From NCBI GenBank assembly GCA_024305405.1, contig JAKNDB010000109.1, positions 5,394,001 to 5,458,000 on the forward strand: 64,000 nt of DNA. Reading direction: 5' to 3'. This DNA is from Dirofilaria immitis. Lineage: Eukaryota; Nematoda; Chromadorea; Rhabditida; Onchocercidae. The notes under the pieces were generated by a model that did not search any database, had not been told where the DNA came from, and saw only the letters and a list, made by a program, of their open reading frames with translations. Below, in pieces: positions 53,101 to 64,000 of the stretch; the stretch's first letter is position 1; each line of letters begins with the position of its first letter. The position numbers and the translations under genes are program-made.

Positions 53101-56100
53101 AGGACAAATTTTAAAAAATTCAAATTAAACCTTTCCAGAACTTTCATTATTCAATTTTTTCAATTAAAAATTTTTCGATTTCCGAAACATCATAACAAAA
53201 CCTGCAAAAGCCAGTTACGAAGGGCAGATCGTCCGTAACCACGAGCATGGCGAAGAGTGTAAGTATTTGGATAAAAATATACACCAAGATCAATCGTAAA
53301 ATAAGCGTTTCTATAAACGAATCGATTACAACGTTAATATTCTAAAAATCTCTAAAAACATAAAACGTAAATCTATTTTCTTCTTTCAAAGAAAGCAAAA
53401 AATTTACTTATCATCAGACGTGTGACAATTGAGAGCATCACGACTTAAAATGTCCTCATGTTGACCATACGGCAAACGTTCACCTTCTGAGCTTGTCACA
53501 AAAACAACATGAACGCTTGCTGGATTCGTCCATTCAGTTGTTTTGCCATTTGTTCCCAGCCAGTAAATTATACCTAAAAAGACTCTCAAAAGTCCTGATC
53601 ATAATATAAACCTCATGGGGAAAAATATTACAAAAGACAAAGCGATTTTAGTACCAATGACTACGTACCAGCACCAATGACTATCACAACTGCCAATCTA
53701 AACGACGGGTTATTTAAAATGAAATGGTCTAAGATCATCATCATCATATGAGAAATTAGAACAGTTCTAAAACAATCCATTTCCACCAAAGATCATACAA
53801 ATTACTTGCTATGTTAAAAGAGAGTAATCCAACTGTAAAAGAGAGTAATTATGATATAGTCAGGTCCTCGATTTCAAAAAAGTGACAAATATACATTAGA
53901 CCAATGGCTAAAATTATGATTAAAATAGAAATATCAAAAATACTGAAAAACCTCTATCATCGAAATCACTAGTGTAAGTGAATGATATTTTCGTTCCATG
54001 TTTTTTTGCGTTTCTTATTTCTTCCACAAAATGAAAAGTTTCACGCCCTTGATCATACCACTGTTTAGCAACCATTCGCAAAATATAACACTTCAGCTGC
54101 TTCACTGTACTTAGAGGTTCTATTTTCATTGTTCTACCTGACCTGAAAATTAATGAAACTGAAATAGTGAAACATTTCACAGACACTACCTACGCTTGCT
54201 ACATGATTTGTGAGTGGTCTCTCATAGAATATTCCCAATTTGATAAAACATTAAAAGTGAGTTTGTTTAAAAATACCTGAATTCATTTTGAAATCATAGC
54301 TCACAACTCCTTAAACTTATGATATAATGATAATTCCGATCTTACGAATACACACTTCTTATTTGCACTATGAAAAATTACCGATTCAACAACTGCATCT
54401 GAGATAGTGTGTTCGGATTAAACTGTTCTAATTTTAATTTGATACGGCGATTAAGCAATTGTAAACCAAATGATGAACCACCGGGAGTATCATATAAATA
54501 CTGGGGAAATTTTTCTATTGCATCTAGAATCGACACCATTTTACGCACAAGGGCGGATAATGAACGCTGGTCTACGAAAACCTAAATAGACGTTTATGGT
54601 TTAAATAAAAAAAAAGGCAAACGCCACCAAATCGATAAAATAAGTACATAGCAAAGCAATGTAAAAATCAAGGAATTACGAATTAATGTAACATTTAAAA
54701 AGGAAATAAATGAATATGTTGACCGTTCGGAAAATAACTGCTATTTCACAATCGGTGTCCTTTTGTACAAATTTCAGAAACGCCAGTAAAGCGTCAACAA
54801 TTCCAGATATCGACAACTCAAAAGCTGACAACAAACGATCGTTAACAACAGAAGAACGCATACATTTCAAAGCTGCTTCTAGTTCCGAAAGCATATGTCT
54901 TGGCAACCGACCATTTTTTTCGCTGACAAATTTCCTTAAATAAACTATTGATCCGAGGAAAACCTGAATAACATTTTCTTTTGAGTTACTACTGTCTGTA
55001 GTTGAAAAATGTTCCGAACTACTCGAAACGAGGGCATATGAGACATCCTCCTTTACTGGTTCGCACAAATTCGGACATTTCATTCACGGCATTTTCCGCC
55101 TATCAATTTCCCCTATGCAATGTTTTAAGGCTCCATCCGCCTCCGTTTTTGCGATGCGTGTTATTTGTAAATTTATGCGAACCTTAATTGTAAATGACGC
55201 TTTCTGTAGCTCAACTAAGGCATCACGTGGCTTTGACTGAGCTTCTTTCAAATAATTGTTCCAAATTTCTTTCGCCATTTCTCGTAATTTCGCTTTTTGA
55301 GTCTCGGCGCGGAAGCACAAATTTCGACCTTCACCTCGTGCAGTCCACCCAGTAACGAAGTCCAAACCTAGAAATGGATAAATCTCTACAGATAAAGATG
55401 AAATAAATTCAATTACTTTTTGAACAAGTGCATCGTTACATAAATGAAAACACAACACTTGTAATGGAATTTTATAACAAAAAATTTTTTCCAGTTCGAA
55501 ACATATGTTCAAACGAACCCAGAGTTCTTCTGCTTGAAACAGTGTTTTGTTTGGCGATTTGACTCGAAAACGAAACCTGGCAAATCCTCCACAATAATCA
55601 GACGCTGTTGATTCCCATCACGATTTGTTATAGTCAATTCATCAATTTTTGGAGAAGTCAAAACCCAACTGCCAACTTCAATCTAAATATGTATAATATT
55701 AAGATAATAAAAATACTAATAGTTTAAAATCCTTATAAGCTTAATGTTCCGAAAAATTTTCTTGATATCATCTTGCGAGCAAATTCATAATAACCTAAAT
55801 GATGTATGAAATTGTTTAAATGAAAACAAATACCGTCTTACTAGCATCTGGTATGCTAAATATCGAATGAAGCAAGCTGCCTGGAGGCACAGCATTTCGA
55901 GCTTTGGTGAGCTTATCTAAAAACTCGCCACGTGTTTCAGCATTGTCAGAACCAGCCTCCGGGCTTCCACTGCTAGAAGTATGTGATCAAGCAAAGATGA
56001 AATAACAGAAAAAAACAAAAGTAAGGATATGATAAGAATTTAAGATAAATGGAATACCTATACATTGTACTAAGATGACCATCTAACATGAAGCGAAACC

Positions 56101-59100
56101 AGCCATTACTACCGTCGCTAAAAACAGAATAAAACAAATCCTCAATTAACGTAGTATTTGATAGGAAAGTTCATGTATTCATAATGCTAGTCTCCTTCAT
56201 AATCAAAAAAAGACCTGAACTCCACGGCCACAGCATCGCACCAAATAAAAAAGAATCTCGACTTTTGATCAACCTCCAGTCTTTCCATCGATAGCTCTTA
56301 TCTTGAACAATTTCCCACTGATCATCTCCTGCTGACGAAAGATCAATGCCGATATTATGCTTGCAAGTCACTATGAAAATAACTGTATATATTCCGCGGC
56401 ATTTATCGGAAAAGACAATGAGAATTATGCCTTTGCAGGGCTCACCAAAATTACATTCTCCAGTGTAGTGATAAATTTGATTGTGAGTGACGGCAGTTTT
56501 CTACTGAAATTCCTTTCGACTTTCAAACTTCATCATTACTAAATTATTAGACATGGAACTAATGAAAATGCCAACCCTCTGTGACGGAATTAGTCTCAGA
56601 TAATTCCAGAGTAGGAAGTGGAGTCATAGCATTTGCATCTGCAGATGAAGTTATCTGCGCATCATGTGAATCATCATCCTGACAATAGAATATATGATTA
56701 TGGTGCAATAATGAATAAGATTAGGAAATTTTTAACGAAAAACACTATTGACAAAACATAGAAGAATGATAAAAGATGACAGATTTTATGCCTTGACAAT
56801 AAATTCTTTACAAATAATTTAACTTACGTTGATATAGACGCTGACCGCAGTGTGATCATTTTTTCCTTAATTGACGATATAACCGTTGAAGGCGTTTTAC
56901 TCTTATCACTACAACTCTTTGACGGATTCGTTGTTAACTGCTGCTTATTCGTTACGTCAGAACTTTCCCTGTAGCTATTTATTTATAACAAATCGATATT
57001 TACACAACCTTGTGACAAGAATGTGGACATGCTTGCTTATAGAAACATGAGTTATAATCAGTTAAACCTTGTAGAACTTCATCTGCTTTCGCAAGCAGGT
57101 TATCCATGACTGCAACAGATAAAGGTTTTGATATACGATCACTCTCATCAATGACCATTGTCACAGTACTACCTTTAATTGCTGTTACTGGTTGATTAGC
57201 AATAGCTTCAACTTTTTCAAAAATTCCAACGCGCACCAACTGCTTCTAACCAAAAGTCTCTATTTTTCATGAACAGAGACTTGATAATCTGTAAAATTCA
57301 ATTACAAATATTATATTCTGCTTATTTAAACTTGCGGTACGCTCGCTGCTTCCTGCACTTACAACTGAATGCCAGTTTTCTACCTCTGATCATAATCGTC
57401 AATAAAAATATTTTTTTGGATGATGTATACATGTATATGTCTAACTTCACGAAAAAGAAATTATGCCATTTAAGAGATACTACTACTTCACCACCAATGA
57501 ATAGTATTTGTATAACCTCTCCGATACATACTTGTAATACATTTTCATGAGATTCTGTGTCATCCTCATGTTCCAATCCCATCATTAAAACGCTGACAAG
57601 ATTTTCGGCAAGTCGTTGTCCACGGGAAAAGCAGATATCAATTGAAACATCGACTCCACTGTTGTCATTCGTAACCATCGATTCCATTGACTCAGATGAT
57701 ATGTGATGGATAGTTCTGCGAAGCAGCGAGAGACTGGATCTATGTATACTAGCACTGAGTGAACGCTGCAAGTTACTAGTATTTGTTTTCAATAATAACA
57801 TATTGCAAAGTAGATTATGACTAATAATATGTTAAGAAATTGAGAGCAAATGCTGCCTTCAATTGTAATCTTAATTCAAGATGTAGAAAATCCTTCAGTG
57901 GAAATCAAGCTTAACATTAGACTTACTTATTTTACTGATATTCTAAAGTAATGTCAGTAATCTAATTACTATATAACAGACAATGGATATGAGCTACAGT
58001 CGTGAAACCAGATATTACATTTAAGTAAGTGATGTGAGTTTTTGTACACCCAAAGTTTTTTTAGGATCACATCAATTATAGCAGAATAATTTTGCAGACC
58101 GCTGTTGAAAAGTGAAACGCATATAAATCAATCACTGAAGTTTCGAAGAGACCAATGATGGAATGAAAAAAAAAAACTACTTACCTGATAAATATCGCAC
58201 AAAACTGGTAAAAGCTGTTCTAGTAACCGACGCACGATCGCTGGATCGATCTTTTCACTTGCTGTTTGTTTTGCAACATCAGACTTTTCCTTCATTTCTT
58301 TTTCTAAATCAAAAGTTCAGAATACCATCTGAATTCCAAATTTGATAACTATAGACATAAAATTCTACGTTTATATTAATTTCTTGAAAGCTAGCTTATT
58401 TCTTAAATTACAGGATAAAAGTACATGTTATATTCTAATATCGCGTAGAGAATGAAGTCAGTCAAATGCGTAGCAAATAGTAATAACCAGAAAAAACAAC
58501 CGGCTATCAAAACTATTAATTTCCTAAAAGATTTACTGAAAAATCTAACTACGTAAACCGGTAATTTTATCTAACCTTCATCAACTCTTTGCATGTAAGC
58601 ACTCGGACTTTCCAGGATACAAGCTATTAATTGATGCTCCTCCTCATTTCTTTCGCGTGCTTTATCCAGTGCTGTTTTACCCTCTTCATCACGAAGATCA
58701 GGATTCGCTCCGTATTTCAATAAAATCTTCACAATCTTAAAACAAAGAGAACTACATGAGTTATAAGTAACTTTCGAAAAACAAAATGACGTAAAATAAC
58801 TCACATCTGATCTACCAAAACAAGCGGCATAATGCAATGATGACGACCGCTGACCCTTGTTTACATCAGCGCCCTTATCACACAAATATGTCACCATTTC
58901 GAGAGTGCCAAATGCAGAAGACCAGTTAAGCAAAGTTTGTCCTACATCATCTGCGAAATTTGCGTCAACCTGCAGTGATTTGTGAGACAGATTGCGAAAC
59001 ATTATTTTTAAAAACAATTCATTAATCAGTAACTACTAAGCAAAATAAATATTGACGTCAGAGCAATATTCAGCCCTTATTCAAATTAAGAGAAACTAAT

Positions 59101-61952
59101 TAAGATTAATTGCTTCTATTCAAACTAGCTAACTACAGTAAAATCAGAAAAAGATTGTTTAATTTAAACAATTTTTAACAGTCCTATATCAAAATCATTT
59201 TTATAAAACGAACGAAACTTACTGCTCGTCAAACGAAAATTTATTTTCACCATGCAATTTTATCAAGATGTGAGGGTTTAAAAATTTACCTGTCCTGATT
59301 CTACAGCATCAATCAAAGCATCTGTATCACGTTGACGAATTGCATCGATGAGATGTCTATGAGAACGATCGAACGAATTAGGACCTGAAAAAACAAAATG
59401 ATCATTCCCTACAACGCACTTCGTGAATTTTTTAACTCTGAAGGTATTGTTATGGCATTATCATACCTTCAGAATTAAAAAGTCAGTAAATATATCATTG
59501 AACAAATAGAACCAAAACTGACAAACCTGTTTCGTTACGGATAGCTAGACTAGAACCCATATTTTTGGTAAAGCACTTCGCCCTTCACACAGCAGTACCA
59601 TGAGAAGATCACAAAGGCGCAAAGCATCCATAATGCAGCGTTCATCTTTGCTCATCAGAATTGATTTCAATGCACAAAAAGTACTGGAGAACTGCAAAAA
59701 CTATTCGCTAAATACTCTTTGTCTTCATTTCTTATTAGCGAAAAGTCAATACTGCTATAAAGCATCAGAAATACATCTGATATAAAAATATAGCTCTAGT
59801 GACTTAATAATCGCAAAAACTACCTTATAATTTGCTCAGTAACAGTCGATGATCCACGACAAAGATTACTCAATAATGAAATGACAATGGAGGTGAATGA
59901 TGCTGGTCGATTTAAGCCAAATCCCAATGGTGATATCAATGAATCACTTGATTCCACTGAATTAGCATTTCTAACATGCGATGGTGATGCACCGTAGGCT
60001 ACTCTAATCAGATGTGTTGGTATTAATGAATTGAGCAGATGTTCAACAAGATTCCCATGCTGTACCATTTCCACCGGATCTATGAATTTACGAATGAAAC
60101 GATCTGTTAGTGCAGCGAAACAACGTAGAGCACACTCTGATACCTGAATGAAAAATTCTACTTTAATGTTTGGAAAAATGGAATTAGGATTTGCTGAATA
60201 AGAATTTTCAGCTGTATTTAGCATTTTATATAAATTTCTAGTAAAGCAAACCTTCGAATCATCATGTTCAAGGAGAGCTCCCAAACTGGCACTACATTCC
60301 GGTATAGTAGAATCATTCGGTTCCATTTTGCTACACAGTCTCGTGATGACAGACATTGCTGAGTGAACAGTATCCTTTAATATGAGTTAATGAACTATCA
60401 CTTCCACCATAAAATTTCTCCAGCTCCATCGAATTTCAGTAACGTTACGTTGCTATCACTCAGATTCAATAACATATCAAGTGTAGACATGTTAGATACA
60501 GCTATGCTAAACGTAATGCTTCGAGTTTTGACTGTCATTTTTAAAATACTGTTAATTGTTCAAAATATCAGAGCTTTAGAACGTTAGAATTTTGAAGCAA
60601 CTCTAAATTCGTTAATAAATTCAATTGTTGGTACCGATCATTTAATGTTCAAATTTCGCTACCAAATAAATGAAATTTCTGACAGCATTACCTTGTGAAC
60701 GTATTGTCCATGTTGGCGAACTAAAGTCAACATACACTGTAAACCTCCAGCATCATATACCGCAGATGTTTCTCTTTGACAAATATGCTCGAGTAATTTC
60801 ACACACTGTTCGGCTGGAAAAAGGGAAAACTTTAAAAAATATCTGAATATACAAGAACATGTAATGCCTACAAAATTCTGAAACAGAACTGTTCCTAAAC
60901 AATGAGAAGAGTATGCGTCTCTTAACATAATTTCTAACAAATAAATGAAAAGATATCAAAAATTCTGTGTAAATAAGATTTATTCACCGCCTAAATAGAA
61001 CTATTTTAACTAGTCCTTCACATTTCTTGCAGTTTTCTAAACACGTAACAGTGCAGTGCGAAGTGAAACAATTTATTACAAAACCTTTAACATAATTTAA
61101 CATTTTTATCCCATACACTTTCAACAAAGATATATTTAATGGTGCTACGTAATGCAATGTGTTACCGAGATCCTTGCTTGTACGATCACTCATTTCTGCA
61201 ACTGCCAATCGATTACAGATAGCTTTGACAGCACCATCCACTTGTGTTATTCGCCTAGTGCATTCATTCGACACATCTAGGTAGTACGTTATAGCACGTG
61301 CAGTGACCTAAACTATTACTCAGTCTTAAAAATTCACTGAAAAATCTCAATTAAAGCGATTAGGAAATATTCGTGAATAGATCTGATAGCTATAAAATGA
61401 TTCGCGCCATTTCTTCTGAATAGTATTTCAGCTTTTATAGTTTCCTTGATCTAGTTATCTGATTCCAATTCCACCGTAGTTTTGACTTTTGAGAAATGCG
61501 TAGATCTTTACCACTTTATGCAAAAGTATTAATTAATGAGAAACACCATCTTTCCATTTAAAATTGAATCCCTCAATCTGTCTGGAGTCATTTCTTTTCA
61601 AAAACTTTTAAACCAAAAGTTCAAGGGTGTGGTAAATACATACTTCCAAAACATTTTCTGTAGCCGTTTCGTCAAGAAATATTTTACACAAAGCAGGAAG
61701 GAAAGTTCTTGGTGGACAACTTTCGAAACACTGATCAATATTGTCACTCATCAACAAAAGCATACAAAGCTGTTCCAATGCCATTAACTGAAATTCAATT
61801 TTTCTTTAACTATCTTTACTGCTTCTAAATAATGTTTTAACTTTATATAATGGAAAATCATACAGGCATATACCAATCACCTGAATATCTCGTTCGTCAC
61901 CGACTCCCGTTTGCAGCCATTCCAGAAGAGTGTCTGGATCCACACCTTCCAT
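41179..61952 (-). CDS. HECTD1: HECTD1-type E3 ubiquitin ligase
   Basis: Giant HECT-family ubiquitin ligase spread over more than 50 small exons, roughly 3,000 codons by hand sum (the human protein is about 2,600). It starts [14 protein letters not shown] at 61952, and domain order follows the family: N-terminal helical repeats, ankyrin repeats, a SUN/discoidin-like domain, MIB/HERC2, serine-rich linker, acidic stretch, [10 protein letters not shown] block, HECT. The C-terminus is [18 protein letters not shown] with TGA at 41179-41181. First exons: 61881-61952, 61644-61787, 61166-61307, 60692-60813, 60252-60374, 59824-60143. Frame breaks: A5 for A6 at 59562-59566; an extra base near 57240-57245; 6 for 7 at about 56859-56864; 6 for 7 at 56247-56252; a shift at 55537-55539; a stop at about 55087; G3 for G4 at 51808-51810; an extra base near 41236. 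Splice phases across these positions require the corrections, which argues for consensus errors. Exon edges in the linker (47-50 kb) are approximate. Confidence 0.93.
46106..46600 (-). other. HECTD1 acidic stretch and conserved WDDEFVLK block
   Basis: One exon (about 46432-46600) encodes an Asp/Glu-rich run ([17 protein letters not shown]) followed by [15 protein letters not shown]. The next (about 46104-46292) encodes [20 protein letters not shown] then [11 protein letters not shown], nearly identical to the corresponding vertebrate block. This links the linker region to the HECT end and confirms orthology. Confidence 0.85.
50461..50736. repeat. Short direct repeat pair in HECTD1 introns
   Basis: 50461-50505 and 50691-50736 share TATAACAGT, AAAATATCAGTAATATTCAT and ATTGATAA/ACTGATAA with few mismatches. 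They flank a small HECTD1 exon (50576-50654), so the pair may reflect local duplication of intron sequence. Confidence 0.7.
51603..51954 (-). other. MIB/HERC2 domain of HECTD1
   Basis: Two exons (51768-51954 and 51603-51703). Signature residues: [27 protein letters not shown], then [20 protein letters not shown] and [10 protein letters not shown]. Between DNQG and EGT the frame is one base short: the run at 51808-51810 (CCC on the plus strand) should be four bases. With that correction the intron phase also becomes consistent. Confidence 0.88.
52659..53573 (-). other. SUN / discoidin-like domain of HECTD1
   Basis: Four exons: 53408-53573, 53202-53310, 52901-53012, 52659-52768. They encode [39 protein letters not shown], the very conserved [30 protein letters not shown] and [14 protein letters not shown]. 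All phases agree without correction. In the family this beta-sandwich region precedes MIB/HERC2, as it does here. Confidence 0.9.
54382..55682 (-). other. HECTD1 middle region with uncertain gene model
   Basis: The exon starting at 55682 encodes [16 protein letters not shown] and [17 protein letters not shown]. After a one-base shift at 55537-55539 there is a stretch of about 50 stop-free codons absent from the vertebrate protein, then [14 protein letters not shown]. It is either a worm-specific insertion or an intron (GTTCGT to TTTCTAG). An in-frame TGA near 55087 is flanked by a better neighbouring frame ([15 protein letters not shown]), suggesting two compensating indels. The next firm exon (54382-54581) encodes [20 protein letters not shown]. 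Confidence 0.65.
56058..57288 (-). other. HECTD1 exons 13-17, including YRWKDW/SNGWFRF block
   Basis: Exons 57004-57288, 56828-56968, 56576-56678, 56215-56370 and 56058-56117. They carry [13 protein letters not shown] then [15 protein letters not shown] (one extra base between them), a Ser/Thr-rich segment, [17 protein letters not shown], and [19 protein letters not shown], all matching the family in order. Two homopolymers (about 56859-56864, and 56247-56252) each look one base short. Confidence 0.85.
58576..58969 (-). other. Ankyrin repeats of HECTD1
   Basis: Two exons (58805-58969 and 58576-58735) encode [45 protein letters not shown], then [18 protein letters not shown] and [11 protein letters not shown]. 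These are classic ankyrin consensus features ([22 protein letters not shown]). Frame and phases are clean here. Confidence 0.93.
59824..61952 (-). other. N-terminal helical (armadillo-like) repeats of HECTD1
   Basis: Exons 1-6 encode the start [94 protein letters not shown] and [20 protein letters not shown]. Alternating helices of this kind form the solenoid of HECTD1. All six exons join in phase without correction. Confidence 0.92.
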
Positions 61953-64000
61953 TACACTCGTCTTGTATTCCTTGGACACTTTACACCTTAAAAATAAATT
62001 ACTAACAATGAAAATGTAAAATGTGAAAGCGAAAGAGATCAAACTGAAGCGCATAATGATGTTAGTATGCCATTATATTCTAAGTAAATCTCTTCATCAC
62101 CAAAAAAATGATGAAAATTTAAAGAAGCAGGACGATGAAACTGGCACAGATCAATAATTAGCAATGAATATTTGGAAGAACGATTCATTTTATTTTTGGT
62201 CATTATAACGTCCAATTAAAAAAAAATTCTGAGCAAAGATCTAAAGAAGACGGCTCAAGATATTGATTTTTAGCCCATAACGGATATTATTAAATGCACT
62301 CAAATGAAAGCAACAAAATTACAGCAGCTGAAGGGATGGTGTGGAAGAATGGAAAAATTTCCACAACAAGACGAAACATTTGAAAATTTTGAAATGTACA
62401 TCAATGTAAAATGCAAAATGCGGCAACAGATCTTGTATATGTTAAGTAAAAGATAGTTTTTCTTAGGAATATTTGTAATCTACTTTCCCTACAGCGCTCG
62501 AAATCAAGTGCAACCAGCAAACTTAAAAGAATCAAGGTCAAAATTGAAATAGCATCATGGAAAAAAATTATATACCGAAAAAAAGAAGCGGAGGGAAACG
62601 TTTTTAGAATTCTATTATGAGGCTGATCATCCATACATTCATGGATTTAAACCAAGAAATTCATCTCGATCGAATATAGCTAAAATTGACCAGATAGTAC
62701 AAGATTGAAAGGCGTGAGAGTATGCAAATGCTGAGCCCTACCAGTTATATCGGAGGAACGTGATGACAAGGATAAAATAAGGAATACGGAAACCACAATC
62801 ACCGGATGACCTCCCACTTGCTTAATCGCTGAAATGGCACACGCAACGCAGGACTGACCTCATTTTCATCCCATCTCTTTTTTCCGCAATTGGATGAACA
62901 AACTGCATAAATGCGAGCAGATATGCATATGATTGTTTTGCGCGCAGGCTATTTGCGGCCATTTTAAAGTTAACTGAATGAAAGCAGTTACAGTGTATTC
63001 TGAGCAAGGGGCAGGATGAAGTGAAGGATAAATTAGCTATCAGGAAAATACAAAGATGGTTACCATATGATGGAGTAGAGTAACGCCTCACTGGTGACAA
63101 CTTAATGGTTCATTTTTCATTATAAATCCTTGTCATTGCTCTCAGTACATACATGAGTGCAGGACTTTAAAAATCAGATGCCAGTCAATAATCATTGCTT
63201 GCTCATAGCGATTGCGTACTCATGTGAAAATTGAAGGAGACTTCCATTTTCATATGTCCCGATCAGAGTAACACACTGTAAGTTAAGCCTCTCAGTGGTC
63301 CCGGTTAAGACATAGATGGGATGTACATATTGTTCGATGTGTAGCGTGGAGGATCAAGGTTTTTGTGATCTGTGATGCATTTTAAGACCGAAGAGGCTGG
63401 GAAAGCACTAATCTGCAATCTATTCATTGTTTCCAACAAATCATGTTTCAAATATATATTATAGCATGTTCAAATGTAACTTTGTCTTAGTTGAGCGTTG
63501 GTTTCATTGAATTGCTTCTAATTTGAAACAACAGATTGCATAAATCTTTATATTTATTGGAAATCCGAATGCTATATATTGATATTGATAGGCATTAATG
63601 TTCACGACCAGATAACCAATTTTTGCGTTTTTTAACTTTCTGGCTATCCATGAAAATGTGGAGTGATCAAATTTAAGATTAAAAACCGATTTTGATTACT
63701 AGTACTTTTATAACGAAGCAGCAATCGAATTAAAAACTCCTCACAAGCTGTAAACTTGCATAAGTTTTAGGCTTAATCTTTTGCATTCCTATGACCCATG
63801 ATAACAGAGATACTGGGAGTAATCGGAGTTTTTGGAAGCCTTCTTATTTTTGTGTCAATGTTTTGGATCCTAGAATATGCTCTTTTCATAAGTCAGAATA
63901 AATTGGTCTTCGGATCCCATTGGTTCTATGCATAGTTCATTCATATGCATCATATTTTAATTCAGGAAATTGGCAATCGACTGCTTTGTAATGGAAACGG
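61953..64000. other. Upstream flank of HECTD1, no gene recognised
   Basis: About 2 kb up to the window edge. Read leftward, a GC-richer segment around 62800-62970 contains AAAATGGCCGC (a YY1-like core) within a 92-codon minus frame starting near 63100. The frame has no family resemblance and does not join to HECTD1 exon 1 in a way I can show. This may be promoter or 5' untranslated sequence. Confidence 0.4.

Noticed and set aside
55002..55187. Plus-strand open frame opposite HECTD1 exon
   Set aside because: Shadow of the minus-strand coding exon.
1..64000. CRISPR arrays, bacterial operons, rRNA clusters
   Set aside because: No regularly spaced repeats and no bacterial-style gene packing; the sequence is eukaryotic.

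Overview
This is intron-rich, AT-rich (about two thirds A+T) animal nuclear DNA. The encoded proteins, their small exons and short AT-rich introns, TTTCAG-type acceptors and a degenerate BEL/Pao retroelement point to a nematode. A parasitic clade III (spirurid or filarial) worm is my guess; nothing in the window names the species. I see no bacterial-style operon, CRISPR array or rRNA, and no tRNA gene I could support.

Layout. Positions 1-21588 are gene-poor and repeat-dotted: TA, TG and TGC/TTG microsatellites and a long A tract, plus three weak coding candidates. From 21589 to 37427 there are four plus-strand genes, each recognised by stitching exons: ribosomal protein L35a (21589-22690), a tetraspanin related to the TSPAN5/14/17 group (23063-25475), the GPI-transamidase subunit PIG-S (27276-32814), and protein phosphatase inhibitor 2 (PPP1R2, 35624-37427). 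A PIG-S intron hosts a decayed BEL/Pao element between about 175-bp direct repeats. A broken copy of the PPP1R2 5' end lies 1.7 kb upstream of that gene. From 61952 down to 41179 a single very large minus-strand gene encodes the HECTD1-type E3 ubiquitin ligase, in the order N-terminal helical repeats, ankyrin repeats, SUN/discoidin-like domain, MIB/HERC2 domain, low-complexity and acidic linkers, HECT domain. It converges on PPP1R2. The right end (61953-64000) is its upstream flank.

These are housekeeping genes and do not form a pathway: translation (L35a), membrane organisation (tetraspanin), GPI anchoring in the ER (PIG-S), PP1 control (inhibitor 2) and ubiquitin ligation (HECTD1). The close same-strand spacing of L35a and the tetraspanin would allow a nematode operon, but this is unproven.

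Main caution: four of the five conserved genes need small reading-frame corrections. Most fall in homopolymers that look one base short, while splice sites and codons on both sides stay intact. I read this as consensus error in a draft, probably long-read, assembly, with real gene decay as the alternative. No strong candidate for a new biological system emerged. The best leads are the frame-disruption pattern, a perfect 38-bp inverted repeat, the PPP1R2 partial duplicate, the nested retroelement and a tetraspanin lacking one expected cysteine pair.
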